From the NCBI GenBank assembly GCA_963704005.1, contig CAVPGJ010000003.1, positions 1 to 64,000 on the forward strand: DNA of 64,000 bases, written 5' to 3'. Shown one piece after another: positions 35,882 to 44,596 of this stretch. Position numbers and translations under genes: made by a program. The notes beneath the pieces were generated by a model, which ran no database searches, was not told the origin of the DNA, and worked only from the letters and a program-made list of their open reading frames with translations. Source of the DNA: AC-32 sp963704005 (GTDB taxonomy: Bacteria; Actinomycetota; Thermoleophilia; Gaiellales; Gaiellaceae). The first letter of the stretch is position 1; every line of letters starts with the position of its first letter.

Positions 35882-36339
35882 CGCTCGAGATCGCTCCCCT
35901 CGAAAGCGGCGATCTTCCCGATCAGGTCCTCCGGGATCGGGTATGCCCGGCGTTCGTCGAGATCGACGAGCACCAGCGTCTGGAGGGCGGTCACCATCAG
36001 GAGATCATCCTCGATGCGGTAGGCGGCGAAGTCGTAGGTGATGCTCGTGCGTCCGATTCGCGAGACGCGGATGAAGGCCTCGACGAGGTCGTCGAAGCGC
36101 GCCGGCGCCAGGTATTCGATCGCATTCGCCCGCATCACCAGCTCGTGCTCTCGCCGCTCCCGCTCGAGGATCCCGAGGTGCCGGTGATACTCGACCCGGG
36201 CACTGTCGAAGTACGGTAGGTAGCGGCCGTAGTAGACGATCCCCTGGGCATCCGTGTCGGAGAAGCCGACGCGCGTCAGGGACGAGTACTTGAACGGCGG
36301 CTTGCGGTCGCTGGCGCGGCCGAGCTCGAGGTCGGTCAC
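35878..36339 (-). CDS. Acyl-CoA thioesterase, 4HBT hotdog fold
   Basis: 153 residues from GTG 36339, overlapping the stop of the upstream gene (GTGA). The hotdog signature is VGFSDTDAQGIVYYGRYLPY with the catalytic Asp in the DTDAQG segment, followed by FDSARVEYHRHLGIL and SRIGRTSITYDFAAYR. It belongs to the YbgC/4-hydroxybenzoyl-CoA thioesterase family. The acyl group is unknown. Confidence 0.88.
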   Translation of the reverse strand: MTDLELGRASDRKPPFKYSSLTRVGFSDTDAQGIVYYGRYLPYFDSARVEYHRHLGILERERREHELVMRANAIEYLAPARFDDLVEAFIRVSRIGRTSITYDFAAYRIEDDLLMVTALQTLVLVDLDERRAYPIPEDLIGKIAAFEGSDLER

Positions 36340-37019
36340 CGAGAGCGGCGGAAGCGCTCCGGAAACGGCGGCAGCACCCGGCGTTCGGCGCCGATCAGGC
36401 GCCGGTTGCGCATCGTCGCGAAGACGGCGAATGCCGCGAGGCAGACCACGAAGACGCCCAGGAACGCGAAGGGCACGAACGCGTACCTGCTGCTGACGTG
36501 CGTCGGGCCGACGTTGCCCTCGGCCGGCTGTCCCGGCGCGAAGTCGGTCACCGCGGTCACCTTGGCCGTCTTCGCATTCGTCGGCGCGAAGGTGGCGGCG
36601 GGCTGGAAGGTGTCGACCAGCCAGCGCCGACCGGAGTGGATGAGCGTCATGCTGAAGGCGTACGGCCCCAGCTTGCTGCCGCGGCGCGGCATCAGCATCA
36701 GGTTGATCCCGAGCTCGTTCCCGTCCCGGTAGGCGAACGTCCAGCTGTGGAACTTCGTGCCGCGCGCCGGGTACGGATAGGCCGGGATCGAGCCGTGCGA
36801 CCAGGCCTTGCGGGAAGCGCCGTTGCGCATGTTGGCGGTGACGACGTCGTAGGCCGCGCCGGGGTTCTGCCGCTTGACGGCGTGGTTCACGAAGGTGTCC
36901 AGCGTCGCGTTGATCGCCACCCGGTCGGCGTGCGTCAGCCGGGCCGCGAGCGCGGCCGGCGCACCGAGCAGAAGCGCGGTCAGGACGGCGAGGCATGAGA
37001 ATCGCGCGGCGATCTTCAC
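36336..37019 (-). CDS. Exported protein with C-terminal membrane anchor
   Basis: 227 residues: signal peptide (KIAARFSCLAVLTALLLGAP), an NTF2-like looking extracytoplasmic domain (RVAINATLDTFVNHAVKRQN, RRWLVDTFQPAATF) and a single TM segment near residues 183-205 followed by a basic tail (MRNRRL). Family not recognised. First gene of the operon with the thioesterase, GAF protein and sulfatase. The GTG 37019 start has TACTCT 7 nt upstream, inside the 3' end of manB. Confidence 0.65.
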   Translation of the reverse strand: MKIAARFSCLAVLTALLLGAPAALAARLTHADRVAINATLDTFVNHAVKRQNPGAAYDVVTANMRNGASRKAWSHGSIPAYPYPARGTKFHSWTFAYRDGNELGINLMLMPRRGSKLGPYAFSMTLIHSGRRWLVDTFQPAATFAPTNAKTAKVTAVTDFAPGQPAEGNVGPTHVSSRYAFVPFAFLGVFVVCLAAFAVFATMRNRRLIGAERRVLPPFPERFRRSR

Positions 37020-37022
37020 GTC

Positions 37023-38381
37023 CTAGAGAGTAGCGGCAGCGCCGAGGAAGCTCAGCACTTCATCCCGCTTGCGCTCCATCAGCTCGCGGGAGCGCGCCTC
37101 GAGGTTCAGGCGGAGCAGCGGCTCGGTGTTCGACGGCCTCACGTTCAGGTGCCAGTCGGCCGCCTCGATCGAGATCCCGTCGAGGTGGCTGACCTCGCCC
37201 TCGGGGCCGAAGCGCTCCTCGAGCCGCTGCAGCTCGCGCTCCACGTCGCCGACCGGGAGGTTGATCTCGCCGGTCAGGAAGTAGCGCTCGCGGAAGGGGC
37301 GCAGGACCTCGGACAGCCGCTGCTGCCGCTTCGAGACGAGCTCGAGCATCAGCAGGAACGGGATCACGCCGGAGTCGGCCTGCGAGAAGTCGCGGAAGTA
37401 GTAGTGGCCGGAGACCTCGCCGCCGAAGGCCGCGTCCTCCTCGCGCATGCGGTGCTTGATGAAGGCGTGGCCGACGCGGTTGACGAGCGGGATCCCTCCG
37501 GCGCGCTCGATCGTGTCCGGCACCGCCCAGCTCGCGCGGACGTCGTAGATGATCTTTGCCCCGGGCTCCTTCTCCAGGACCGACTCCGCGAGGAGCGCGG
37601 TGACGAAATCGCCCGGTACGAACTCGCCCTCGTCGTCGACGAAGAAGCAGCGGTCGGCGTCCCCGTCGAAGGCCGCCCCGAAGTCGGCCCGCTCCTCGAG
37701 GGTCCTGGCGACGATCAGCTCGCGGTTCTCCGGCAGGAGCGGGTTGGGCTGGTGGTTGGGAAAGGTGCCGTCCGGCTCGAAGAAGCAGCGGACGGTCTCT
37801 ACCTGCGGCAGCCGCTCGAGCACCGGCGGGAGCATCGCGCCGGCCATCCCGTTGGCGGCGTCGATCACGATCTTGAGCTCGCCGATCGCCTCCGGGTCGA
37901 CGAACGAGAGCACGCGCTCGACGTATCCGGGCCAGATGTCGTACGGCTCGACCATCCCGCCGGGACCGGTCCGGGGTCTGACCCCGGACCTGGCCAGCTC
38001 GCGGATCTCGGGCAGCCCGGAGTCGCCGCCGACCGGCAGCGCCCCGGCGCGGACGATCTTCATCCCGGTGTACTCCTTCGGGTTGTGGGAGGCGGTGACC
38101 GTGATCCCGCCGTCGAGCCCCAGCTCGCCGACCGCGAAGTAGAGCATCTCGGTGCCGATCAGCCCGAGCTCGAGCACGTCCGCGCCTGCCTCGGAGGCGC
38201 CGCGAATCGCCGCCTCCGCCATCGCCGGCGACGAGAGCCGCATGTCGTGCCCGACCGCGATCCGCTTCGGCTGGAAGACCTCGACGAAGGCCCCACCGAT
38301 CGCGTGGGCGCCCTGCTCGTCGAGCTCGGTCGGGTAGATCCCGCGGACGTCGTAGGCCTTGAAAACCTTGGGGTCGAGCAC
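37023..38381 (-). CDS. manB: Phosphomannomutase/phosphoglucomutase
   Basis: 452 residues from GTG 38381, chosen because a TAGCAT box lies 7 nt upstream. KAYDVRGIYPTELDEQGAH begins the protein; the phosphoserine loop is VTASHNPKEYTG; the metal loop is DGDADRCFFVDDEGEF; the sugar-binding loop is GGEVSGHYYFRDF; and the phosphate-binding end is RPSNTEPLLRLNLEA. It interconverts hexose 1- and 6-phosphates for nucleotide-sugar supply. Divergent from the large cyclase regulator. Confidence 0.94.
   Translation of the reverse strand: MLDPKVFKAYDVRGIYPTELDEQGAHAIGGAFVEVFQPKRIAVGHDMRLSSPAMAEAAIRGASEAGADVLELGLIGTEMLYFAVGELGLDGGITVTASHNPKEYTGMKIVRAGALPVGGDSGLPEIRELARSGVRPRTGPGGMVEPYDIWPGYVERVLSFVDPEAIGELKIVIDAANGMAGAMLPPVLERLPQVETVRCFFEPDGTFPNHQPNPLLPENRELIVARTLEERADFGAAFDGDADRCFFVDDEGEFVPGDFVTALLAESVLEKEPGAKIIYDVRASWAVPDTIERAGGIPLVNRVGHAFIKHRMREEDAAFGGEVSGHYYFRDFSQADSGVIPFLLMLELVSKRQQRLSEVLRPFRERYFLTGEINLPVGDVERELQRLEERFGPEGEVSHLDGISIEAADWHLNVRPSNTEPLLRLNLEARSRELMERKRDEVLSFLGAAATL
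37027..37032 (-). promoter_or_regulatory. -10 box of the exported-protein/thioesterase operon
   Basis: TACTCT on the minus strand lies 7 nt before GTG 37019, within the last codons of manB. Confidence 0.4.
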
Positions 38382-38388
38382 GCCGCGG

Positions 38389-38394
38389 ATGCTA
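38389..38394 (-). promoter_or_regulatory. -10 box of manB
   Basis: TAGCAT on the minus strand, 7 nt before GTG 38381; it decides the start over the upstream in-frame ATG at 38408. Confidence 0.45.
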
Positions 38395-38428
38395 ACGGCG
38401 GGAAGCACGGGCCCTGCCCATTCGTTTC

Positions 38429-38434
38429 TACACT
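38429..38434 (+). promoter_or_regulatory. -10 box of cyclase-ATPase gene
   Basis: TACACT lies 6 nt before ATG 38441; the intervening TGAGGA could also act as a weak ribosome site. Confidence 0.45.
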
Positions 38435-38440
38435 TGAGGA

Positions 38441-41377
38441 ATGGAACGGAAGCTCGCCACGGTCCTGTTCGTCGACCTCGTCGACTCGACCGCGCTCGTC
38501 ACGGGCGCGGACCCGGAGGTCGTGCGGCGGCGTGTCCAGACGTTCTTCGACCGCGTCTCGCACTGCATCACCACGCACGGCGGGATCGTCGAGAAGTTCG
38601 CGGGCGACGCGGTCATGGCCGCGTTCGGCATCCCGCAGGCGCACGAGGACGACGCCGAGCGCGCGGTCCGCGCCGGCCTCGCGATCCTCGACGCGGTCGA
38701 GGAGCTGGAGCTCCAGGCGCGCGTGGGGATCGAGTCGGGTGAGGTCGTCGCCGACGACGCCGAGGCGACCTTCGCGACCGGCGAGGCGGTGACGCTGGCG
38801 GCCCGGCTCGAGCAGGCGGCCGAGCCGGGTCAGCTCCTGCTCGGCCCGGCGGCGCACCGGCTGACGCTCGGTCGCGTCGAGGTCGAGGACCTCGGCCCGG
38901 TCGAGCTGAAGGGGCTGGACCGGCCGCTATGGGCCTGGCGCGCGGTGGGGACGAGCGGCTCCGGCGGCGCCCGCCCGCGGACCCTCGAGGCCCCGCTCGT
39001 GGGCCGCGACGCCGAGCTCGAGCTCTTGAGCAACACCTACGACCGCGCGCTGCGCGACCGCCGGGCCCATCTGTTCACGATCTACGGCGAGCCCGGCGTC
39101 GGCAAGAGCCGGCTCGCGCGCGAGTTCGTCGAGGGCCTCGAGGGCGCAACCGTGCTCCCGGGCCGCAGCCTGCCCTACGGCGAGGGCGTCACCTACTGGC
39201 CGCTCGCCGAGATGGTCAAGTGCGCGGCCGGCATCGCGGACGACGACCCGCTCGATGTCGCGATCGAGAAGCTGCGCGCCTTCTGCGAGGACGAGGCCGT
39301 GGCCGACCTGCTCGGGCTCGCTTCCGGGGTGCTCGAGGCGGTGCAGTCCGAGTCCAGCGCACAGGAGATCGCCTGGGCGGCCCGCGAATGGGCGCAGCGC
39401 GTCGCGTTGGAGCAGCCGCTCGTGCTCGTCTTCGAGGACATCCACTGGGCCGAGGAGCCGCTGCTCGAGCTGATCGAGCACCTGGCCACCTGGGTGCGCG
39501 AGGCGCCGCTGCTGCTCATCTGCCTGGCGCGGCCCGAGCTACTCGACCTGCGGCCCGACTGGGGCGGAGGCCGCGTGCGCGCGACGTCGATCGAGCTCGA
39601 GGCGCTCCGGCGCGACGAGAGCGAGCAGCTCGTCGACGCGCTCCTCGAGGACGGCGAGCTGACCGAGGAGGCGCGGCAGGAGCTGCTCGACAAGACCGAG
39701 GGCAATCCGCTCTACGTCGAGGAGACGATGCGGATGCTGGCCGAGGAGGGCATCCAGTCGGTTGACCGGATCCCGGACACGCTGCAGGCGCTGATCGCCG
39801 CTCGCATCGACCGGCTCCCCGCTCCCACGAAGGCGATCCTGCAGCGCGCCGCCGTGATCGGGCGAATCTTCTGGGACGACGCGGTGCTGCGGCTCTCGCC
39901 AGAGCTCGACTCGGTCGAGGAGCCGCTCGAGGATCTGCTCCTGCGCGACTTCGTGCTCCCGGAGCCGCGCTCGTCGATACGCGCCGAGAACGCCTACCGC
40001 TTCAAGCACGTCCTGATCCGTGAGGTCGCCTACTCGGGCCTGTCCAAGTCCGCGCGCGCCGAGCACCACCGGGCGTTCGCCGCGTGGCTCAAGGAGCGCG
40101 CCGGCGACGAGCTGCTGGAGATCCGCGCGTACCACCTCGACCACGCGGCGAAGCTGACGGCAGAGCTCGAAGGCTCGGTCCCGATCGAGTTGCAGCACGA
40201 AGCAGCACAGGCGCTCACCGAGGCCGGGCTGCGCGCGTTCGCGCGCGAGGCGAACCGGACCGCACGGCACCTGTTCGTCCGCGCGGTCGAGCTCGAGCCG
40301 ACCTTGCGCCGCCGCTACCTGGCGGCCCGCGCGGCCGACCGGCTGAGCGACCTGCCGGCCGTCGCACGCGAGATGGAGGAGGTGCTCGCCGCCGCGATCG
40401 GCGAGGGCGACAAGTGGACGCAGGGCCGCGCGCTCGTCACGCTGGCAGAGGCGGTGCTCCTGCGCGGCGCCGACGTCCAGGCCGCCGAGCAGATGATCGA
40501 CGAGGCGCTCGAGGTGTTCGAGCCCGACGACCTGGAGGGACGCTTTCGCGCGCTGCGGGCAAGCGCGAGCATTGCCTGGTCGAGGGGCGACCTGGAAAAG
40601 GAGGAGCGGCTGATGCTCGAGGGCCTCGAGCTCGCGCGTGAGGCCGGCCGGAAGGACTTCGAGAGCGAGGCCTCAGATGAGCTCGCGAGCGTGTACATCT
40701 CGCGCCTGGAGCTCGATCGCGCGGCGCCGCTGGTCGAGCAGGCGATCTTGCTCGCCGAGCAGAGCGGCAGCGCCGAAGCCCGAGGGCGCGCGCTGCGCTT
40801 CGCTGGCCAGCTCCACCTCCAGCGCGGCGAGTACGACGACGCGGCCGCGGCGCTCGAGGGCGCCCGCGAGCATCTCTCGGAGGCCGGCGCCGCCTGGGCT
40901 CTCGGCCGGACGCTCAACTTCGCCGCCTGGGTTGCCCGCTACCAGGGCGACCTGACGCGGTCCGAGCGGATCTTCCGCGAGTCGATCCGGGTGCTGGCGC
41001 CGCTCGAGGACCGGGCGACGCTCTGCGAGAGCCAGCGCGGGCTCGCCGAGCTTCTCCTCGCCGAGGGGCGGGTGGACGAGGCGGAGCGACTCGCGCTCGC
41101 CGCCCGCGAGACGGTCGGGCCGCACGATCTCACCTCGCTGGCTACCACGGCGATGTCGCTCGGGCTCGTGCGCGCCGCTCAGGGCCACGACGACGAGGCC
41201 GAGCAGCTCCTGCGCGAGGCCTACGACACGATCTCGACCACGCTGCACCGCTCGGGACAGCGGGAGACGCTCGAGGCGCTCGCTCAGTTCCTCCGGGACC
41301 GGGGCCGTGACGACGAGGCTGCCGAGCTCGAGGCCCGCCGCGAGGGCCTGCTCGCCGAGGCGGCCAGCGCGGCCTGA
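38441..41377 (+). CDS. Class III nucleotide cyclase fused to AAA ATPase and TPR domains
   Basis: 978 residues. Residues 1-170 are a class III adenylate/guanylate cyclase domain with metal-binding Asp12 (VLFVDLVDST) and Asp56 (EKFAGDAVMAAFG), and Lys52 as possible purine contact. Residues 185-480 form a STAND-like ATPase: Walker A GEPGVGKSR (216-224) and Walker B LVLVFEDIHWAEEPL. The C-terminal 450 residues are TPR-like helices (RGRALRFAGQLHLQRGEYDD, ESQRGLAELLLAEGRVDEAE). No DNA-binding domain is seen. It probably senses a signal through the TPR part and makes cAMP or assembles. Family-level role only. Confidence 0.88.
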   Translation: MERKLATVLFVDLVDSTALVTGADPEVVRRRVQTFFDRVSHCITTHGGIVEKFAGDAVMAAFGIPQAHEDDAERAVRAGLAILDAVEELELQARVGIESGEVVADDAEATFATGEAVTLAARLEQAAEPGQLLLGPAAHRLTLGRVEVEDLGPVELKGLDRPLWAWRAVGTSGSGGARPRTLEAPLVGRDAELELLSNTYDRALRDRRAHLFTIYGEPGVGKSRLAREFVEGLEGATVLPGRSLPYGEGVTYWPLAEMVKCAAGIADDDPLDVAIEKLRAFCEDEAVADLLGLASGVLEAVQSESSAQEIAWAAREWAQRVALEQPLVLVFEDIHWAEEPLLELIEHLATWVREAPLLLICLARPELLDLRPDWGGGRVRATSIELEALRRDESEQLVDALLEDGELTEEARQELLDKTEGNPLYVEETMRMLAEEGIQSVDRIPDTLQALIAARIDRLPAPTKAILQRAAVIGRIFWDDAVLRLSPELDSVEEPLEDLLLRDFVLPEPRSSIRAENAYRFKHVLIREVAYSGLSKSARAEHHRAFAAWLKERAGDELLEIRAYHLDHAAKLTAELEGSVPIELQHEAAQALTEAGLRAFAREANRTARHLFVRAVELEPTLRRRYLAARAADRLSDLPAVAREMEEVLAAAIGEGDKWTQGRALVTLAEAVLLRGADVQAAEQMIDEALEVFEPDDLEGRFRALRASASIAWSRGDLEKEERLMLEGLELAREAGRKDFESEASDELASVYISRLELDRAAPLVEQAILLAEQSGSAEARGRALRFAGQLHLQRGEYDDAAAALEGAREHLSEAGAAWALGRTLNFAAWVARYQGDLTRSERIFRESIRVLAPLEDRATLCESQRGLAELLLAEGRVDEAERLALAARETVGPHDLTSLATTAMSLGLVRAAQGHDDEAEQLLREAYDTISTTLHRSGQRETLEALAQFLRDRGRDDEAAELEARREGLLAEAASAA

Positions 41378-42171
41378 ATCGCCCGCGTCGACCCGAGGTC
41401 GGGCGCTTCTGAGATCACCGTAGCCGGCCGCTTGAACCTGCGTAGGGCCTTGCGTAGCGGATCGGCTCTGAGCGTTCCCTCGCCGTAGGGAAGATGCTTC
41501 GTCTCGTTCCTGTTCGCGTAGGCGATGTCGGAGAAGTGAATATGGAAGGGCGCTTTCGGCTCGAGCACCTCGTCGGCGGCCTCGAGCGCGGCGGCGAAGG
41601 GCTCGACGTCGGTGTAGGCACCGTCGCTCGTTGCGTGCATGTGGGCGAAGTCGAGCACGGGCCTCACCCAGCCGCCCGAGCGGCGTGAGAGCTCCACCAC
41701 GTCATCGAGGCTGCCGATCTCGCGCACGCGACCCATCACCTCGACGCCGAACGGGACGGCGCGGTCCTTGGCCTCGAGGCGCTCGCGCAGCTCCCCGAGC
41801 TGCTCGGAGATCGAGCGGAGCGCGGCGGCCCGCGTTCGTTCGAGCAGGAAGCCCGGGTGGAAGACGACGAGCTCGGCGCCCGCGGCTCTGGCGATCCCGG
41901 CCGAGTGATCGAGCATCCCGACCGCCATCCGCTGCTTCTTGTCCCGCTCGACATGTCCCATGAAGCCGGCGATCGGGGCATGCACGGAGAGAGCGATCTT
42001 GGCCTCGCGCGCGAGCTTTCCGAAGCGCTCGGCCCAGGGATAGTCCATCCAGAAGCCGCCCTCGAAGTCGATCTCGCAGGCCGTGAAGCCGCGCTGGCGG
42101 AGGAGCTTGACCGCCTCGCCGGGGCTTCTCCTCGAGGGAACCCGGGCGGGGCCGAAGCGGACACGTCCCAT
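41284..42171 (-). CDS. TIM-barrel endonuclease IV-like / sugar isomerase-like protein
   Basis: 295 residues from ATG 42171 with TAGCTT 8 nt upstream. The AP-endonuclease-2/xylose isomerase-like barrel shows GFTACEIDFEGGFW, SVHAPIAGFMGHVERD, VVFHPGFLLE, PFGVEVMGR, RPVLDFAHMHATSDG and FHIHFSDIAY, giving a His/Glu/Asp metal site. This resembles archaeal-type deoxyribonuclease IV. The last 30 residues are Ser/Arg-rich and overlap the end of the convergent cyclase gene by 94 bp. The natural stop may be earlier if a base is wrong near 41380. Confidence 0.75.
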   Translation of the reverse strand: MGRVRFGPARVPSRRSPGEAVKLLRQRGFTACEIDFEGGFWMDYPWAERFGKLAREAKIALSVHAPIAGFMGHVERDKKQRMAVGMLDHSAGIARAAGAELVVFHPGFLLERTRAAALRSISEQLGELRERLEAKDRAVPFGVEVMGRVREIGSLDDVVELSRRSGGWVRPVLDFAHMHATSDGAYTDVEPFAAALEAADEVLEPKAPFHIHFSDIAYANRNETKHLPYGEGTLRADPLRKALRRFKRPATVISEAPDLGSTRAIQAALAASASRPSRRASSSAASSSRPRSRRN

Positions 42172-42229
42172 GCGGGCGCAAGCTAGCGCACGAGTTGGGA
42201 GGTGGCGCGGTGTCGTCCGACGGGGCAGC

Positions 42230-42235
42230 TACCTT
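42230..42235 (+). promoter_or_regulatory. -10 box of small gene at 42242
   Basis: TACCTT lies 6 nt upstream of ATG 42242. Confidence 0.45.
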
Positions 42236-42241
42236 CGCGCC

Positions 42242-42484
42242 ATGGGCAAGCGCCCGTCACGAATCGACCTGCTCGAGCTCGACATCGACCTCCGGCTCGC
42301 CGACCTCTGGCGTGAGGCAGCCGACATCTCCGAGTGGAACCTCGAGGTCGTCGCCGCCTTCATGCGCGCGGCCTACGGCAAGGGCTACTGCGACGCGCTA
42401 ACCGAGGACAACCCCGGCAGCCTCTGCGAGGAGCACGGCTACCGGATCCCGACGCGCCGCACCGAGCCTGCGCGCGAGCTCTAG
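42242..42484 (+). CDS. Small conserved hypothetical protein (80 aa)
   Basis: MGKRPSRIDLLELDIDLRLA opens an 80-residue soluble helical protein with FMRAAYGKGYCDALTEDNPG and a C-terminal GYRIPTRRTEPAREL. No family recognised. Supported by codon use like its neighbours and by the leaderless-type TACCTT box. Confidence 0.6.
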   Translation: MGKRPSRIDLLELDIDLRLADLWREAADISEWNLEVVAAFMRAAYGKGYCDALTEDNPGSLCEEHGYRIPTRRTEPAREL

Positions 42485-42526
42485 GTCGAACCAACGGGAT
42501 CGGTACCGCCACCGATCTAGGCCCTC

Positions 42527-42532
42527 TACACT
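42527..42532 (+). promoter_or_regulatory. -10 box of ccmE
   Basis: TACACT lies 6 nt upstream of GTG 42539. Confidence 0.45.
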
Positions 42533-42538
42533 TCCAGC

Positions 42539-42940
42539 GTGGCCCGCAACACCCGGAGCGTTCGGCTGGTCCTGGCGCTGTCGGTCGCGGGCGTGCTCGC
42601 GGTCTTCCTCGTGTACGTCTCGATCGCAGGCGGCCGGACGCCGCAGCTCGCGCCGAGCCAGCTCCATGGGCACCAGGGCAAGGTCTCGCTGGTCGGCAGG
42701 GTCGTCGGCCCGGTGCGCGGCGAGGGGTACTCCAAGAGCGGGCTGCGCTTCGGGGTCGTCGACATCGGCAAGAACGCGGGCCTGGCCGTTCCGGTCGCCT
42801 ATCACGGCAGCGTCCCGGACCTGTTCAAGGTCGGCCGCCACATCGTCGTGGACGGGACCTACCGCCACGGCGTCTTCGTCGCGAGGCACGACACGCTCGT
42901 GACGAAGTGCCCGTCGAAGTACTCGCCCAAGAAGAGCTGA
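42539..42940 (+). CDS. ccmE: Cytochrome c maturation protein CcmE (CxxxY type)
   Basis: 133 residues with an N-terminal membrane anchor (VLALSVAGVLAVFLVYVSIA) and an OB-fold domain (GKVSLVGRVVGPV, GLAVPVAYHGSVPDLFKVGR, VVDGTY). The heme-attachment motif at the C-terminus is Cys124-P-S-K-Tyr128, the CxxxY variant known from archaea and some other bacteria, in place of the HxxxY of proteobacterial CcmE. It is a periplasmic heme chaperone. It is followed by a CcmI-like gene; no ccmF or ccmC is in the window. Confidence 0.9.
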   Translation: MARNTRSVRLVLALSVAGVLAVFLVYVSIAGGRTPQLAPSQLHGHQGKVSLVGRVVGPVRGEGYSKSGLRFGVVDIGKNAGLAVPVAYHGSVPDLFKVGRHIVVDGTYRHGVFVARHDTLVTKCPSKYSPKKS

Positions 42941-42943
42941 ACG

Positions 42944-43261
42944 ATGTGGCTCGCCCTTGGCGTGGTGCTCGCCGTGGCCTGCGTGCTGTTCGTCGCGCGG
43001 CCGTTCCTGCGTGACCCTGCGCCGAAGAGCGACCGGCTCGACGAGCCGGGCCCGCAGGACGAGATCAGGGTCGCGCTCGCCGAGGAGCGCGACCGCGCGC
43101 TCGCCGCACTGAAGGAGCTCGAGTTCGACCACCGGACGGGGAAGGTCTCCGACGAGGATTACCGCGCTCTCGTCGGCCCGCTGCGCCGCCGGGCCGCCGA
43201 GGCTTTGCGAGCGCTGGACGGGAAGCGCACGGAGAAGGAGCCGGCCGGTGCCGCGCGCTAG
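42944..43261 (+). CDS. CcmI-like cytochrome c biogenesis protein
   Basis: 105 residues: an N-terminal TM helix (LALGVVLAVACVLFVARPFL) followed by EERDRALAALKELEFDHRTG and VSDEDYRALVGPLRRRAAEA, the conserved CcmI N-terminal region. The TPR part of proteobacterial CcmI is absent, as in other short actinobacterial forms. It starts 3 nt after ccmE, so co-transcribed. Confidence 0.75.
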   Translation: MWLALGVVLAVACVLFVARPFLRDPAPKSDRLDEPGPQDEIRVALAEERDRALAALKELEFDHRTGKVSDEDYRALVGPLRRRAAEALRALDGKRTEKEPAGAAR

Positions 43262-43293
43262 CTGCTCGGGCCCGCCGGCGATCCCTCGGTAAC

Positions 43294-44580
43294 TCAGCCG
43301 AAGAACGTCTGCCAGAGCAGGAAGACGTTCAGCCCGGAGATCACGGCGGCGACCGCCACGGCGACGGCGGTCGTCAGCCGGCGGTTCACGAGCGAGCCCA
43401 TCAGGTGGCGCCTGCTCGTGAACCAGACGAGCGGGATGAGCGCGAACGGGATGCCGAACGAGAGCACGACCTGGCTGAGCACGAGCACGCGCGACGGGTT
43501 GAGCCCGATCGCGGCCACGACCAGCGCCGGCAGCATCGTCACCAGCCGGCGCACGAAGATCGGGATCTTTCGATCGATGAAACCCTGCATGACGACCTGC
43601 CCCGAGAGCGTGCCGACGGTCGAGCTCGAGAGCCCGGAGGCCAGCAGTGCGAGGGCGAAGAGCGTGCTCGAGGCACCGCCCAGCAGCGGCTCGAGCGTCT
43701 TGTGGGCGGTTTCGAGCGAGGCGACGTCGAAGATCCCGGAGCCGTAGAAGACCGTCGCGGCGACGACCAGCATCGCCATGTTGATCAGGCCGGCGATCGA
43801 CATCGCGATCACGACGTCGACCTTCGTGTACCGGTAGAGCCGCCGCGCCTCGGTGTCGTTGCTGGGTACAACGCGGTTCTGGGTCAGCGCGGAGTGGAGG
43901 TAGATCACGTGCGGCATTACCGTCGCGCCGAGGATCCCGACCGCGAGCAGCACCGACTCGCTGCCGGCGAACTCCGGTTTGAGCGAGTGCAACGCCACCG
44001 TGCCGAGCGGCGGGTGGGCGAAGTAGAGCTCGGCGAGGTAGCAGGCGCCGATCACGGCCACGAAGCCGACGATCACGGCCTCGAAGACGCGCAGGCCGAA
44101 GCGATGCAGGCCGAGGATCAGGAACGTGATCACGCCGGTCACGAGCGCCGCCGGGAAGAGCGCCATCCCGAAGAGCAGGTGTAGCCCCAGGGCCGCGCCG
44201 AGGAACTCGGCGAGGTCGGTGGCCATCGCGATCAGCTCGGCCTGGACCCAGAGACCCCGGGAGGTCCGCCGGGAGAAGCGCTCGCGGCAGACCTCGGGCA
44301 GGTTGCGCCCCGTGGCGATCCCGAGCTTGGCCGACAGCGTCTGGATCAGCATCGCCATCAGGTTCGAGACGAGGATCACCCAGCAGAGCGTGTAGCCGAA
44401 CTTCGCGCCGCCCGCGATGTTGGTGGCGAAGTTTCCCGGGTCGATGTAGGCGACGCAGGCGACGAAGGCGGGGCCGAGGAACGGCAGGATCCGCCAGCCG
44501 CGGCTCGGACCGCGCCGTAACGCGCGTTGGGCCGCCCCGACCGAGCCGGTGGCGACCGCATCTGCCCGTGTGGCCATCAT
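43294..44580 (-). CDS. mntH: NRAMP-family Mn2+/Fe2+ transporter
   Basis: 428 residues, about 11 TM segments. The metal-binding TM1 motif DPGN is at residues 47-50 (AYIDPGNFATNIAGG), and the TM6 motif is GATVMPHVIYLHSALTQ. It imports Mn2+ (or Fe2+) with protons. ATG 44580 has TAGACT 6 nt upstream, and a 9-4-9 palindrome overlaps the spacer and -35 region, so it should be repressed by a DtxR/MntR-type regulator when metal is plentiful. Confidence 0.94.
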   Translation of the reverse strand: MMATRADAVATGSVGAAQRALRRGPSRGWRILPFLGPAFVACVAYIDPGNFATNIAGGAKFGYTLCWVILVSNLMAMLIQTLSAKLGIATGRNLPEVCRERFSRRTSRGLWVQAELIAMATDLAEFLGAALGLHLLFGMALFPAALVTGVITFLILGLHRFGLRVFEAVIVGFVAVIGACYLAELYFAHPPLGTVALHSLKPEFAGSESVLLAVGILGATVMPHVIYLHSALTQNRVVPSNDTEARRLYRYTKVDVVIAMSIAGLINMAMLVVAATVFYGSGIFDVASLETAHKTLEPLLGGASSTLFALALLASGLSSSTVGTLSGQVVMQGFIDRKIPIFVRRLVTMLPALVVAAIGLNPSRVLVLSQVVLSFGIPFALIPLVWFTSRRHLMGSLVNRRLTTAVAVAVAAVISGLNVFLLWQTFFG

Positions 44581-44586
44581 GCCCTC

Positions 44587-44592
44587 AGTCTA
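44587..44592 (-). promoter_or_regulatory. -10 box of mntH
   Basis: TAGACT on the minus strand, 6 nt before ATG 44580; TTTAGG lies 17 bp further upstream as a weak -35, inside the MntR-type box. Confidence 0.55.
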
Positions 44593-44596
44593 GCCC

